Shown in pieces: positions 26,136-33,492 of a stretch of DNA of 64,000 bases. Position 1 is the stretch's first letter; each line of letters starts with the position of its first letter. The stretch lies in NCBI GenBank assembly GCA_017942165.1, contig JAGKSB010000013.1:38803-102802 (forward strand). Reading direction: 5' to 3'. This DNA is from Rhinopithecimicrobium faecis. GTDB taxonomy: Bacteria > Bacteroidota > Bacteroidia > Sphingobacteriales > Sphingobacteriaceae. The notes beneath the pieces are model-generated. The model was not told the DNA's origin. It ran no database searches and saw only the letters and a program-made list of their open reading frames with translations. The translations under genes and the position numbers were made by a program.

Positions 26136-26231
26136 ATGAAAGTAAAACCGCAGCAGAGGAGACCATGGAATACTTTTGGCATGCCAGAGGCTAATACGAA
26201 AGCGTTTGATACGATTATTGAAAATGCATAA
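26136..26231 (+). CDS. Possible 31-aa small protein
   Basis: An ATG-initiated ORF encodes MKVKPQQRRPWNTFG then MPEANTKAFDTIIENA and a TAA. The composition (basic start, PWNTFGMPE turn, amphipathic helix) looks more protein-like than random AT-rich frames. There is no recognisable ribosome site or promoter, and it may be a remnant of a longer gene. It lies antisense-free between the TIM-barrel gene start and the nitroreductase terminator. Confidence 0.35.
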   Translation: MKVKPQQRRPWNTFGMPEANTKAFDTIIENA

Positions 26232-26259
26232 AAAAGCCCTTCGAGAGATCAAAGGGCTT
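26230..26259 (-). terminator. Terminator of the nitroreductase gene
   Basis: Stem AAGCCCTT (26234-26241) pairs with AAGGGCTT (26252-26259) around a 10-base loop. On the minus strand it is followed by a T-run (26231-26235). It begins 9 bp after the nitroreductase stop codon. Confidence 0.75.
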
Positions 26260-26267
26260 CAAAAATG

Positions 26268-26897
26268 CTATAATTCGGTAATAAAATCTTCTTTAGCTTG
26301 TCTATATTTTTTGAGTGGATATAACCAATCTTCCGTTATTTGACGTTTTCCGAGCGCTAGTAGCACGACGGAGCGCAAACCATTTTCCCGTAATTTTAGA
26401 AATTCGTCCAATGCTGCTTTATCGAAACCTTCCATCGGAGTAGCATCGACACCCAACTCTGCTGCTGCAGCAATAGCCACACCTAAAGCTATATGCGCCT
26501 GTTTTGCCGTATGATGGTACTGCTCCTCTTCAGAGAATGTTGAAAACAGCTGCTTTAAGTTTGTTACCGTATGGGCTGTAGTCTCCATGGGTAGGTTGCG
26601 AAGGTTATTCATATCTTCGTGAACCTTATCAATGCGCTCATCGGTAATCTTATCCCAAGAAGTAAAAACTAAGAGGTGGGAACTTTCTACGATTTGCGGC
26701 TGCCCAAAAGCTATAGGCTGAATTTGCTGTTTTATTGCCGGATCTGAAATCACGTATATATGGATGGGCTGCAGACCTGCAGAGGTTGGCGCTAAGCGTG
26801 CAGCTTCAATAATATTTGCTACCTCTGCGGGCTCCAAAGCTTCACCAGTCATTCGTTTGGTGGCATAACGCCAATTTAATGATTCTAATAATTTCAT
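26268..26897 (-). CDS. Nitroreductase family NAD(P)H-dependent oxidoreductase (NfsB-like)
   Basis: 209 aa. Family hallmarks are LNWRYATKRMTG (FMN phosphate/ribityl contacts), IIEAARLAPTSAGLQPIHIY, LLVFTSWD, HIALGVAIAAAAELGVDATP with the MEGFD motif of the NfsB/YfkO branch, and a C-terminal LALGKRQ. It is a cytosolic homodimeric FMN enzyme reducing nitroaromatics or quinones. An AraC regulator is encoded 72 bp upstream on the same strand, but a functional link is only suggested. Confidence 0.9.
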   Translation of the reverse strand: MKLLESLNWRYATKRMTGEALEPAEVANIIEAARLAPTSAGLQPIHIYVISDPAIKQQIQPIAFGQPQIVESSHLLVFTSWDKITDERIDKVHEDMNNLRNLPMETTAHTVTNLKQLFSTFSEEEQYHHTAKQAHIALGVAIAAAAELGVDATPMEGFDKAALDEFLKLRENGLRSVVLLALGKRQITEDWLYPLKKYRQAKEDFITEL

Positions 26898-26969
26898 GTT
26901 TTATACTATTAAAGTTTTAATCAATAAAAAATTTGCTCTTCATATACCATAGGATTGACCCCGTTAAAA

Positions 26970-27848
26970 CTAGGACAAACTATGCAAGATGGTAAGCTGA
27001 TATGCTGAGGGTGTCTGCCCAGTAATTTTTTTAAAAAGTCGTGCAAAATAGGAAGGATCTTCGAAATTCAATTCATAGGAAATCTCAGCAATAGACTTAT
27101 CCTTATTCCACATCAGCAACTGGCTATTTAAAATTACGATTTCTAAAATCAATATTTTAGCGTTCTTATTGAACACATTCTTTACGCATCTATTCAAGTA
27201 ATTTGCAGAAATATGTAGGGCATCAGCATAATACTGTGGGGACTTATGGTCCATAAAATGTTTATATACCAATTGTTTAAATTGGTAAGCTAGCAACTCC
27301 GTACGCGATTGAATTTTATTGGTATCAGCAAGTTGTAAATACTTATTAAGGAGCGCCTGCACGAGCCCGTGCGCCACCTCAGGATTCGGTGTTTGCTGCG
27401 TCAACTCTTCATACAAGAGAAAACTTATATGGTTAAACCACTGCTGTATATTTTCAGTTACTTTGAGCAGCGACTGCACAGTAATAAGGCCCAGTGCATT
27501 TTGATTAGAAAGCACAAGGGACATCACTTTATCTTCCATAAGGATGAAATATCCTTTCAAAGGAGCTACTATTTTCTCTACGGCAATAATACTTCCTGCA
27601 GTCACATACAAGACCGTAGGGCCTTCCAAAGTATGTACTTCATTACCTACTTGATGAACCATCGATCCTGATTCAATAAATAATAAGAAATGATAATCTA
27701 TTTTTATTAAGGCTGTGGGTAATTTCAAAAAAGAGATATGCTGCGCTAAGGGGTAAACCTGCACTGGGGTATCTTGCCAAGGCATTTCACCCGGGATATC
27801 ATGATAATAATTCCTCTTGAAATCCTGTGTCGAAGTAATTTTTTTCAA
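26970..27848 (-). CDS. AraC family transcriptional regulator
   Basis: 292 aa. The N-terminal half is a cupin-like effector domain (FLLFIESGSMVHQVGNEVHT, VLYVTAGSI). The C-terminal ~100 residues are a double helix-turn-helix: YYADALHISANYLNRCVKNV, then KSIAEISYELNFEDPSYFAR, LFKKITGQTPSAYQ. The second helix-turn-helix signature (ISYELNFEDPSYFARLFKK) is canonical. It sits between the SDR and the nitroreductase on one strand and may regulate either; the ligand is unknown. Confidence 0.92.
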   Translation of the reverse strand: MKKITSTQDFKRNYYHDIPGEMPWQDTPVQVYPLAQHISFLKLPTALIKIDYHFLLFIESGSMVHQVGNEVHTLEGPTVLYVTAGSIIAVEKIVAPLKGYFILMEDKVMSLVLSNQNALGLITVQSLLKVTENIQQWFNHISFLLYEELTQQTPNPEVAHGLVQALLNKYLQLADTNKIQSRTELLAYQFKQLVYKHFMDHKSPQYYADALHISANYLNRCVKNVFNKNAKILILEIVILNSQLLMWNKDKSIAEISYELNFEDPSYFARLFKKITGQTPSAYQLTILHSLS

Positions 27849-27919
27849 GGCTAATATTTTAATTTTAAAATAGAACAGCTTACTGCAGTATATGTTTTTC
27901 TAGCCCCGAAATAGATTCA

Positions 27920-28711
27920 CTATACGATGCGCAAACTACCAGCATCGGCACGGATAGCTGTTCCATTTATCGCTAGTGATAAGGGACTGGCAAGGAAAGT
28001 CGCTAACGCTGCAATTTCTAAAGGCTCAATAAACCTCTCTAGGAGTGAATCTGGATTTGCCTTCTTAAAGAAAATATCTTTGACTTCTTCTTCTGGTAAA
28101 TTCTGTATGGTAGAAAAATATTTTATGGTATCGGCAACACCTTCAGAATAAGTGGCCCCCGCAAGAATTGTGTTTACCGTAACCGCTGTGCCTTTAGTTA
28201 ACTTAGAAAGGCCATTTCCCAATGCTGAGACAGCTGATTTTGTCACCCCATATTGAATGCTGTTACTCGCTACGCTCAATGCAAATTCACTTCCAATAAA
28301 AATTATTCTCCCCCAATTTCTATGAATCATTCCTGGGAGTAGCTGTTGAGATAATTTTACTCCAGTCATCACATTTACATTAAAATTATGCAACCAATCG
28401 TCGCTTCCACTTTCTGAAAAAGAACGTTGCTCAAAGATACCTACATTATTTATTAATATATCTATCTCTCCTACTGATGCTAATAGGGTTGAAATCTCCG
28501 AATCATTAGCGACATCTGCTACAAGTGCTTGAATAGTAATTTCGGGATATTGCACGCGCAATGTAGCTTCCGCCTGCGCTACTCTTGCAGCATCTCTCCC
28601 ATTGAGAATAATATGAACACCTTCTTTAGCTAAACATTCAGCAATAGCATATCCAATACCTTGCGAGGAACCACTTATAAAAGCTGTTTTTCCAGTTAAT
28701 AATAAATCCAT
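27920..28711 (-). CDS. SDR family NAD(P)-dependent oxidoreductase
   Basis: 263 aa from the ATG complementary to 28709-28711. An upstream in-frame start would add 14 residues that do not fit the family. Classical SDR motifs are present: GSSQGIGYAIAECL (TGxxxGxG cofactor loop), DILINNVGIF (NNAG variant), a Ser in GSEFALS and Y-x-x-x-K in QYGVTKSAVSA, then LAGATYSEGVADTIKYF. It is a cytosolic alcohol/ketone or sugar dehydrogenase of unknown substrate, near an AraC regulator and a nitroreductase. Confidence 0.9.
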   Translation of the reverse strand: MDLLLTGKTAFISGSSQGIGYAIAECLAKEGVHIILNGRDAARVAQAEATLRVQYPEITIQALVADVANDSEISTLLASVGEIDILINNVGIFEQRSFSESGSDDWLHNFNVNVMTGVKLSQQLLPGMIHRNWGRIIFIGSEFALSVASNSIQYGVTKSAVSALGNGLSKLTKGTAVTVNTILAGATYSEGVADTIKYFSTIQNLPEEEVKDIFFKKANPDSLLERFIEPLEIAALATFLASPLSLAINGTAIRADAGSLRIV

Positions 28712-28922
28712 TTTTATGATTATTTGTGTATAATCAAAATTAAAAGATGTCAACAGCGCATTAAAGGATTAACTAGGAAATGGTTAGGACTATTTGGGCT
28801 ACATTACCTCGATATACGACGCTGCTACAATAATTTGCAGAGCTACAGCTATAAGCATGTAGCGGAAAATCTAAGGAATAGGGCGCTAGGACGATTATTC
28901 TAAGTGAAATTACAGAATATTG

Positions 28923-28953
28923 TTTGGATGTTTAAATTTTGTTTCTATCTTTG
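28923..28953 (+). promoter_or_regulatory. Promoter of tRNA cassette 3
   Basis: TTTG (28923-28926), a 19-bp spacer and TATCTTTG (28946-28953) form a complete TTTG-N19-TAnnTTTG Bacteroidota promoter, 42 bp before tRNA-Gly. The spacer differs from cassettes 1 and 2. Confidence 0.8.
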
Positions 28954-28995
28954 CAACACCAAAAAACGGAAAAGCGTAAGCTTAGAAGTTTACAA

Positions 28996-29068
28996 GCGAA
29001 AATAGCTCAGCTGGTAGAGCACAACCTTGCCAAGGTTGGGGTCGCGAGTTCGAATCTCGTTTTTCGCT
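28996..29068 (+). tRNA. tRNA-Gly (anticodon GCC), cassette 3
   Basis: Same 73-nt sequence as the other two copies, on the plus strand, with CCA encoded at 29069-29071. The leader between -7 and tRNA differs from cassettes 1 and 2, which suggests this is the older or independently placed copy. Confidence 0.96.
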
Positions 29069-29084
29069 CCAAATTTAATCACCT

Positions 29085-29169
29085 GCCTAGGTGGTGGAAC
29101 TGGTAGACACGCAGGACTTAAAATCCTGTTCTTGTTAAGAGAGTGCGGGTTCGATTCCCGCCCTAGGTA
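29085..29169 (+). tRNA. tRNA-Leu (anticodon UAA), cassette 3
   Basis: Same 85-nt class II tRNA as at 13330 and 24769, separated from tRNA-Gly by the same 16-nt spacer (counting CCA as spacer). Followed by its own terminator. Confidence 0.96.
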
Positions 29170-29173
29170 CGTT

Positions 29174-29215
29174 AAACCCTTAGTAACAAATGTTATTAAG
29201 GGTTTTCTTTTTTTA
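29174..29215 (+). terminator. Terminator of tRNA cassette 3
   Basis: AAACCCTTA (29174-29182) pairs with TAAGGGTTT (29197-29205), with an inner AAC/GTT pairing, followed by a T-rich run (29203-29214) on the plus strand, 4 bp after tRNA-Leu. Confidence 0.85.
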
Positions 29216-29231
29216 CAAGGTGTTGAAAACG

Positions 29232-29446
29232 TTATCTCATAATGGAAAGAAAGGGCAATAATGCCGCTAGAAACTCTTTATTACACTCATAGTGAATATT
29301 GTGTGACGCATTAGGGAACTTTTTATGCGTAACCCATTTTGGATGTTGATTTTTGAGGAGTTTATTTTCTCTCTCCTGTGGAAAGGGATCCGGATCTTAG
29401 GAGTCCAAACCTTGATAGATACTCCGCAAATCGATCCGCATCGTAG
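29232..29446 (-). pseudogene. 3' remnant of an alpha/beta hydrolase gene
   Basis: Read on the minus strand, one frame gives MRIDLRSIYQGLDS, then an in-frame TAA (29397-29399), then DPDPFPQERENKLLKN, QHPKWVTHKKFPNASHNIHY and ECNKEFLAALLPFLSIMR with a stop at 29232-29234. The DPDPF-x7-LL and FPNASHNIHYE blocks look like the catalytic-Asp and catalytic-His ends of an alpha/beta hydrolase. The N-terminal two thirds are missing: the upstream DNA encodes the antitoxin of the HigBA-like pair. A nonsense codon plus truncation marks it as decayed. Family call is by eye. Confidence 0.55.
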
Positions 29447-29779
29447 CTAAAAATAAACATTATTCACGTTCGGTTCTATACGCACAATATCTGAATCTAA
29501 TGCATTCTCTATATCAGTAATCGTACGCAAACTAAAGGTATGTTGACCTGATAACCATTTTGATATCTCAGACTTTTGCTTCCCCATTACTCTCGCTAAA
29601 TCAACTGCCTTCATCTCCTTAAGATTTAAGATTTCTTGAATTTTACATGCGATCGCTAAATTTTTCTTTACCAAGCGATCGATAGTAGGGTCACCATACC
29701 GATCTAACCAATTATCGATAATCCCCTTCTCCATGCTATCAGGATTTTGAGGTTCGGATTTTCTTCTTGAAATTTTCAT
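29447..29779 (-). CDS. XRE-type antitoxin (HigA-like)
   Basis: 110 aa from the ATG at 29777-29779 (MKISRRKSEPQNPDS). Longer in-frame starts would overlap the upstream toxin gene. A Cro/C1-type helix-turn-helix occupies the C-terminal 60 residues: IQEILNLKEMKAVDLARVMG, KQKSEISKWLSGQHTFSLRT, ITDIENAL. It lies 4 bp downstream of the toxin-like gene, the reversed toxin-first order of HigBA modules. It probably neutralises the toxin and represses the operon. Its 3' end abuts the hydrolase remnant. Confidence 0.8.
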   Translation of the reverse strand: MKISRRKSEPQNPDSMEKGIIDNWLDRYGDPTIDRLVKKNLAIACKIQEILNLKEMKAVDLARVMGKQKSEISKWLSGQHTFSLRTITDIENALDSDIVRIEPNVNNVYF

Positions 29780-29783
29780 CTTT

Positions 29784-30305
29784 TTAATAAAATAATATAT
29801 ATTCTTTTTCATACAAAATATCCCTACAATCATCATCCCAATCAATCTCTCCCTTTTGTATACTTTTATCAATTAATTTAGACAATTTATTTGCCAAATA
29901 AAATGGCATTCTGACATTAGCACATTCTTGGACTGTTTTTGCAGTCTTGACTCCTCCTCCGAACAGCACAACCACATGTTCATTCAATATATGACAATAT
30001 AAACGAAGTGGATTGGAAATTTCTTTATCATTTTCTATGTAACATGGATCCCGATTTACTCCTAAAGGAGGCAAGGCTTCTGCATCATTTTCAGCTCTAA
30101 ACAAATAACTTTGAGCGCCATGTATTTGACCAATCTCTCGAATCCAAGATAAGATATGATTTAGTTTTCCCTTTTCTGTAATTCCATATTTCTGAATAAA
30201 AGCTTCAAATAGCGATTCGTCTTCTTCACCTCCATTAACAACTACGGAGTAGTAGACAACCTCACGATATGCTTTCACAAACTTTATAGTGACAAAATTA
30301 GACAT
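29784..30305 (-). CDS. RelE/HigB-like toxin candidate
   Basis: 173 aa, soluble and longer than a minimal RelE toxin (~100 aa). The C-terminal half (NPLRLYCHILNEHVVVLFGG, GVKTAKTVQEC, ANKLSKLIDKSIQKGEIDWD) has the RelE-superfamily arrangement of a basic-flanked L-R-x-Y strand, a hydrophobic V-V-L-F strand, a K-T loop and a C-terminal helix. The N-terminal 90 residues form an extra domain. Pairing with an XRE protein 4 bp downstream supports a type II toxin-antitoxin module. mRNA interferase activity is inferred, not shown. Confidence 0.6.
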   Translation of the reverse strand: MSNFVTIKFVKAYREVVYYSVVVNGGEEDESLFEAFIQKYGITEKGKLNHILSWIREIGQIHGAQSYLFRAENDAEALPPLGVNRDPCYIENDKEISNPLRLYCHILNEHVVVLFGGGVKTAKTVQECANVRMPFYLANKLSKLIDKSIQKGEIDWDDDCRDILYEKEYILFY

Positions 30306-30374
30306 AATTAATTAGCTACCAAATAAAAGTTCACTTTTTAATGAACTTTAACGGTTCGATCAATAGATTTTTTA

Positions 30375-30485
30375 ATGAATGCATTAAAACAAAATAAGCT
30401 GAAAAATGTGGGAATAGCAGAGCTGCATTTAAAACAATTAAATCCTCTAATTGTTTACCCTAATAGAATTCTAAACAAATATTAA
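30375..30485 (+). CDS. Possible 36-aa upstream ORF overlapping the EEP gene start
   Basis: The ORF encodes MNALKQNKLKNVGIAEL then HLKQLNPLIVYPNRILNKY. Its TAA shares its last A with the ATG at 30485 (TAATG), the layout of translational coupling. It is strongly basic. There is no clear ribosome site and no homologue is recognised, so chance is possible. Confidence 0.35.
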   Translation: MNALKQNKLKNVGIAELHLKQLNPLIVYPNRILNKY

Positions 30486-31528
30486 TGATCACTTTACTTT
30501 TTATACTTGCAATACTCTTTATTGTTATGAGTTTTATTCCATTAATCCGCAATGATTATTGGACTTTTCGCATTTTCGAATACCCACGTATGCAAAAACT
30601 TATCGTCTGCATACTTTTACTAATCAGCTTAATCATTTGGGCTGATCAGACAATTTTTTATTACAGTGTTGTGGTGGGATTAGCCATTACTATTCTCTAC
30701 CTCTTGTACCAAATATTTCCTTTTACTCCGCTCGCGAGAAAGCATGTATTAAAAGTCCAGAAAAATGACCCTAAAAATAGTTTGAGTATCTTCGTTTCCA
30801 ATGTATTTGAGGACAACACGAACTATGCAGGTTGCTTAGCAGAAATCAAAAAGACCGATGCTGACATCGTGTTATTGCTAGAGACCAATGAGCGCTGGGC
30901 GGAAGCATTAAAGGAATTAGACACGCTTTATCCAGAGCAGGTTAAAGAGCCATTAAACAATACCTACGGCATGCTATTTTTCTCGAAATTACCTTTAAAA
31001 AATAGCGAAGTCAAATATTTAGTAGAGGATGATATTCCTTCGATCCATACCCAGGTGATGCTTCCATCGGGGCAGCTCGTTCAAATATACGCCCTTCATC
31101 CTACCCCGCCAGTACCTAATGAAAATCCACGATCCACGGAGCGCGATAAGGAGCTATTGCTGGTGGCCGATTTAGCAAAAGATCATCGTTACCCGGTTAT
31201 CGTATGTGGTGACATGAATGATGTTGCCTGGTCCTATACGACGGAATTATTCTTAAAGATGAGTAAACTCTTAGACCCGAGAAGAGGACGTGGATTTATC
31301 AATACTTTCCATGCCCACTATCCTTTAATGCGCTTTCCCTTGGACCATATCTTTGTGAGTGATGATTTTAAGCTAAAGCATTTTCAGCGGAAGCATAATT
31401 TTGACTCCGATCACTTTCCGATATATACCGAGTTGCAGTATGAAGCAAGAGCTTCGAAGGAACAAGAGGGATTAGTGGCTTCAGAAGAAGATAAAGAAAT
31501 GGCTGAGCATAAAAAAAACAAGAGCTAG
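30485..31528 (+). CDS. Membrane-anchored endonuclease/exonuclease/phosphatase family protein
   Basis: 347 aa. Three N-terminal transmembrane segments (about 2-20, 38-54, 58-78) are followed by an EEP domain: DIVLLLETNERWAEAL (metal Glu), YALHPTPPVPNENP, VIVCGDMNDVAWS (GDxN), FPLDHIFVSDDF and FDSDHFPIYTEL (terminal DH pair). All catalytic residues are visible, so it is probably an active Mg2+-dependent phosphodiesterase or phosphatase on the inner membrane. Substrate unknown. Its stop codon lies in the loop of a shared terminator. Confidence 0.88.
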   Translation: MITLLFILAILFIVMSFIPLIRNDYWTFRIFEYPRMQKLIVCILLLISLIIWADQTIFYYSVVVGLAITILYLLYQIFPFTPLARKHVLKVQKNDPKNSLSIFVSNVFEDNTNYAGCLAEIKKTDADIVLLLETNERWAEALKELDTLYPEQVKEPLNNTYGMLFFSKLPLKNSEVKYLVEDDIPSIHTQVMLPSGQLVQIYALHPTPPVPNENPRSTERDKELLLVADLAKDHRYPVIVCGDMNDVAWSYTTELFLKMSKLLDPRRGRGFINTFHAHYPLMRFPLDHIFVSDDFKLKHFQRKHNFDSDHFPIYTELQYEARASKEQEGLVASEEDKEMAEHKKNKS

Positions 31529-31543
31529 GAAGCTCTTGTTTTT
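31513..31543. terminator. Bidirectional terminator between convergent genes
   Basis: AACAAGAGCT (31517-31526) and AGCTCTTGTT (31531-31540) form a perfect stem with A/T runs on both sides. It serves the EEP gene (stop 31526-31528, inside the hairpin) and the convergent 88-aa gene (stop 31542-31544, in the T-run). Confidence 0.85.
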
Positions 31544-31808
31544 AATATTCGATTTCTAAAATTGATTTCAACGGAATTAAAACGCCCGATTTAATCTGTA
31601 AATATTTATCTGTTAATGACCATACCGTGGTCTCAATACGTTTAGGGCCGGAATCCGTTTGAAATGAAATTTCTGTCTTAGCTTTAAATTCATTTCCTAG
31701 TCTCAACGCGCCTTCTAATTTCTCTTTGAATGTAGCTGACTTGTCTTCAGGAGCTGCAATAAATTTAAATTGAGGTATTTGTTCTTTTTCAATTAGTTGT
31801 CCGATCAT
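31542..31808 (-). CDS. Conserved small protein of unknown function
   Basis: 88 aa, acidic/basic mixed, no signal peptide. The segment LEGALRLGNEFKAKTEISFQ, then PKRIETTVWSLTDKYLQIKS and GVLIPLKSILEIEY, reads like an all-beta domain in which a T-T-V-W strand is followed by a L-K/Q-x-G-V-x-I-P turn. Similar short proteins occur in Sphingobacteriaceae to my recollection. Function unknown. It shares a terminator with the EEP gene. Confidence 0.75.
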   Translation of the reverse strand: MIGQLIEKEQIPQFKFIAAPEDKSATFKEKLEGALRLGNEFKAKTEISFQTDSGPKRIETTVWSLTDKYLQIKSGVLIPLKSILEIEY

Positions 31809-32030
31809 AATAAGTAGTTTAAATTGAAAATTAAGTTACATCTGCGATATTATGTTTATAGAACGTATAATGTAGCCTTATGTTATAGTTAAATTTAAGA
31901 ATCTTCTCCTGATAAACAAATTATTTTTATATATTTTTTTTGATACAATCTAAGTTGTATTACATATAATTTAAATGCCATTTTTTATGCTGGCATAGCA
32001 TTTTCAACAACCCATATAGCCTTTCTTTGT

Positions 32031-32038
32031 TATATTTG
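32031..32038 (+). promoter_or_regulatory. -7 box for the acyl-ACP thioesterase
   Basis: TATATTTG matches TAnnTTTG exactly, 26 bp before the ATG at 32064. No -33 TTG at 19 bp was found. Confidence 0.45.
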
Positions 32039-32063
32039 CTCACTATTAAATGGAACTCTTACT

Positions 32064-32798
32064 ATGTCGCATCCACTAGGCTATTATTCCCGAACATGGG
32101 ATATTAACTTTTCACAATGCTATGCTAATGGAAAACTTAAATACTCCGAGATCAGCAATTTATTTCAGATAACAGCTGGGGAGCATGCTGAGGCCTTGGA
32201 TTTCAGCTTTCAGACCATGCTTACCTTCAATCAGGCTTGGGTGATGAGCCGCATGCGTATCGAGTTGAATAAGCTTCCAAAGTTAGGTGATCAGGTGGAA
32301 TTAACCACGTGGATTCAAGATTTTGATGGCGCACGCTCAACGCGTAATTTCACGATCTCCAAAGATGGTGTTACCTATATCTCAGGGAGCAGCTACTGGG
32401 CCGTTATTAATTTTAAATTACGTAAATCGGAAAACTTAGCGATTAACACAGACCATGTAAAGCTCTTCCCGAGCCATCAGGCAACGGCCTTCCCGGTGGA
32501 CAAGCTTAATATTTTTCAGGCATGTGAGACTGTGGATAGCCACCGTGTACGTCTGTCGGATTTAGATGTTGTACGACATGTAAATAATGTCAAGTATGTA
32601 GATTGGTGCTTAGATCAATTGGACATTGAAGATGTCCTTCAGAAGCCTATCGCTTCCATAGCGATGAATTTCCTGCGCGAGTTAACTTACGATGATATTG
32701 CCGAAATACAACATCAGCAGCAGGAAAACGTCCATTTTATGCGCATTCAACGTACCGGTAAGGTTGCTTTTGCCATGGAACTAACATTTTCAAAATAA
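32064..32798 (+). CDS. Acyl-ACP thioesterase (FatA/B-like, double hotdog)
   Basis: 244 aa, the usual bacterial length. N-terminal hotdog: WDINFSQCYANGKLKYSEIS, then MLTFNQAWVMSRMRIELNKL and VELTTWIQDFDGARSTRNF. C-terminal hotdog: RVRLSDLDVVRHVNNVKYVD with the catalytic Asn/His of acyl-ACP thioesterases, and WCLDQL. It releases fatty acids from acyl carrier protein in the cytosol, setting chain length for lipid use. It is a single-gene unit followed by a terminator. Confidence 0.9.
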   Translation: MSHPLGYYSRTWDINFSQCYANGKLKYSEISNLFQITAGEHAEALDFSFQTMLTFNQAWVMSRMRIELNKLPKLGDQVELTTWIQDFDGARSTRNFTISKDGVTYISGSSYWAVINFKLRKSENLAINTDHVKLFPSHQATAFPVDKLNIFQACETVDSHRVRLSDLDVVRHVNNVKYVDWCLDQLDIEDVLQKPIASIAMNFLRELTYDDIAEIQHQQQENVHFMRIQRTGKVAFAMELTFSK

Positions 32799-32848
32799 TT
32801 TCTTGAAAATAGTTTACCCCGCGCAAAGGTAAAAAGCCTAAATAAAAA

Positions 32849-32875
32849 AAAGCTTCCCAATTACTGGGAAGCTTT
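32849..32875. terminator. Terminator between thioesterase and the sugar-oxidation cluster
   Basis: AAAGCTTCCCA (32849-32859) pairs perfectly with TGGGAAGCTTT (32865-32875) around a 5-base loop, with an A-run on the left and TTT-C-TT on the right. It can end the plus-strand thioesterase and the minus-strand cluster (last stop 32908). Confidence 0.8.
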
Positions 32876-32907
32876 CTTATTTATAGACTACTAATGTATG
32901 TGTTCGC

Positions 32908-33480
32908 TTATAAAGCCCAAGCTTTCTCTCCCTTTTTATAAGGGAAGTTACCATCATATTTTCCAGGTATTTTCACATAACGTAATGCTTTCGTTGCCCC
33001 TACCTCAGAGGTAAAGAATCCCGTTAATGTCAATTGCTTAAACATGGTGAAGAAATGCGTTGGGTCGCCTTCTTTCTTCTCTTTTTGGTAAGTAGAAGCT
33101 TCCTTATCCAAGGCATTTACAAAGGTTGTTTTCTCCTCCGCTGAAAGTGCTTGGAACTTCTTTTTAAACTGCTTCTCCGCTTGTGCATCGATGCCTGCTA
33201 AGCCTTCTACAAAGATCTTCTGATCAGCTTCGGTGTAGCAATCACGGATCATCACAGGGATAAACTCGCCAACCCCTGCTTCCTTAGCTCCTGGAGTAGC
33301 TGTTTTCGGTAAAATAACTTCCGCTAAATCGCCGATAAAATCGGTGCTCTTAGCATCAAATAAAGCTGCCACATCTTTCGTAGAAGCTTCTTGTGTACAA
33401 CCTTGAAGAAATAGGTTCGCACCAATAACAGTACCCCCCATTAATAATGCAACACGTTGCAATGCTTCTCTTCTATTCAT
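32908..33480 (-). CDS. Gluconate 2-dehydrogenase subunit 3-like small subunit of a GMC dehydrogenase
   Basis: 190 aa. The N-terminus NRREALQRVALLMGGTVIGA followed by NLFLQGC is a Tat-like RR signal ending in a possible lipobox Cys. The body (DFIGDLAEVILPKTATPGAK, EAGVGEFIPVMIRDCY, and FTMFKQLTLTGFFTSEVG, KIPGKYDGNFPYKKGEKAW) is the gluconate-2-dehydrogenase-subunit-3 pattern. Such subunits chaperone or anchor FAD-dependent GMC oxidoreductases. The partner is the GMC protein two genes upstream in the same run. Gap to the Gfo/Idh gene: 12 bp. Confidence 0.9.
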   Translation of the reverse strand: MNRREALQRVALLMGGTVIGANLFLQGCTQEASTKDVAALFDAKSTDFIGDLAEVILPKTATPGAKEAGVGEFIPVMIRDCYTEADQKIFVEGLAGIDAQAEKQFKKKFQALSAEEKTTFVNALDKEASTYQKEKKEGDPTHFFTMFKQLTLTGFFTSEVGATKALRYVKIPGKYDGNFPYKKGEKAWAL

Positions 33481-33492
33481 CGTTTAGAAAAA

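Noticed and set aside
28712..28995. Possible short membrane-peptide frame (about 19 codons, minus strand, near 28805-28861)
   Set aside because: Very short, no ribosome site and in a region otherwise without conserved signal; likely chance.
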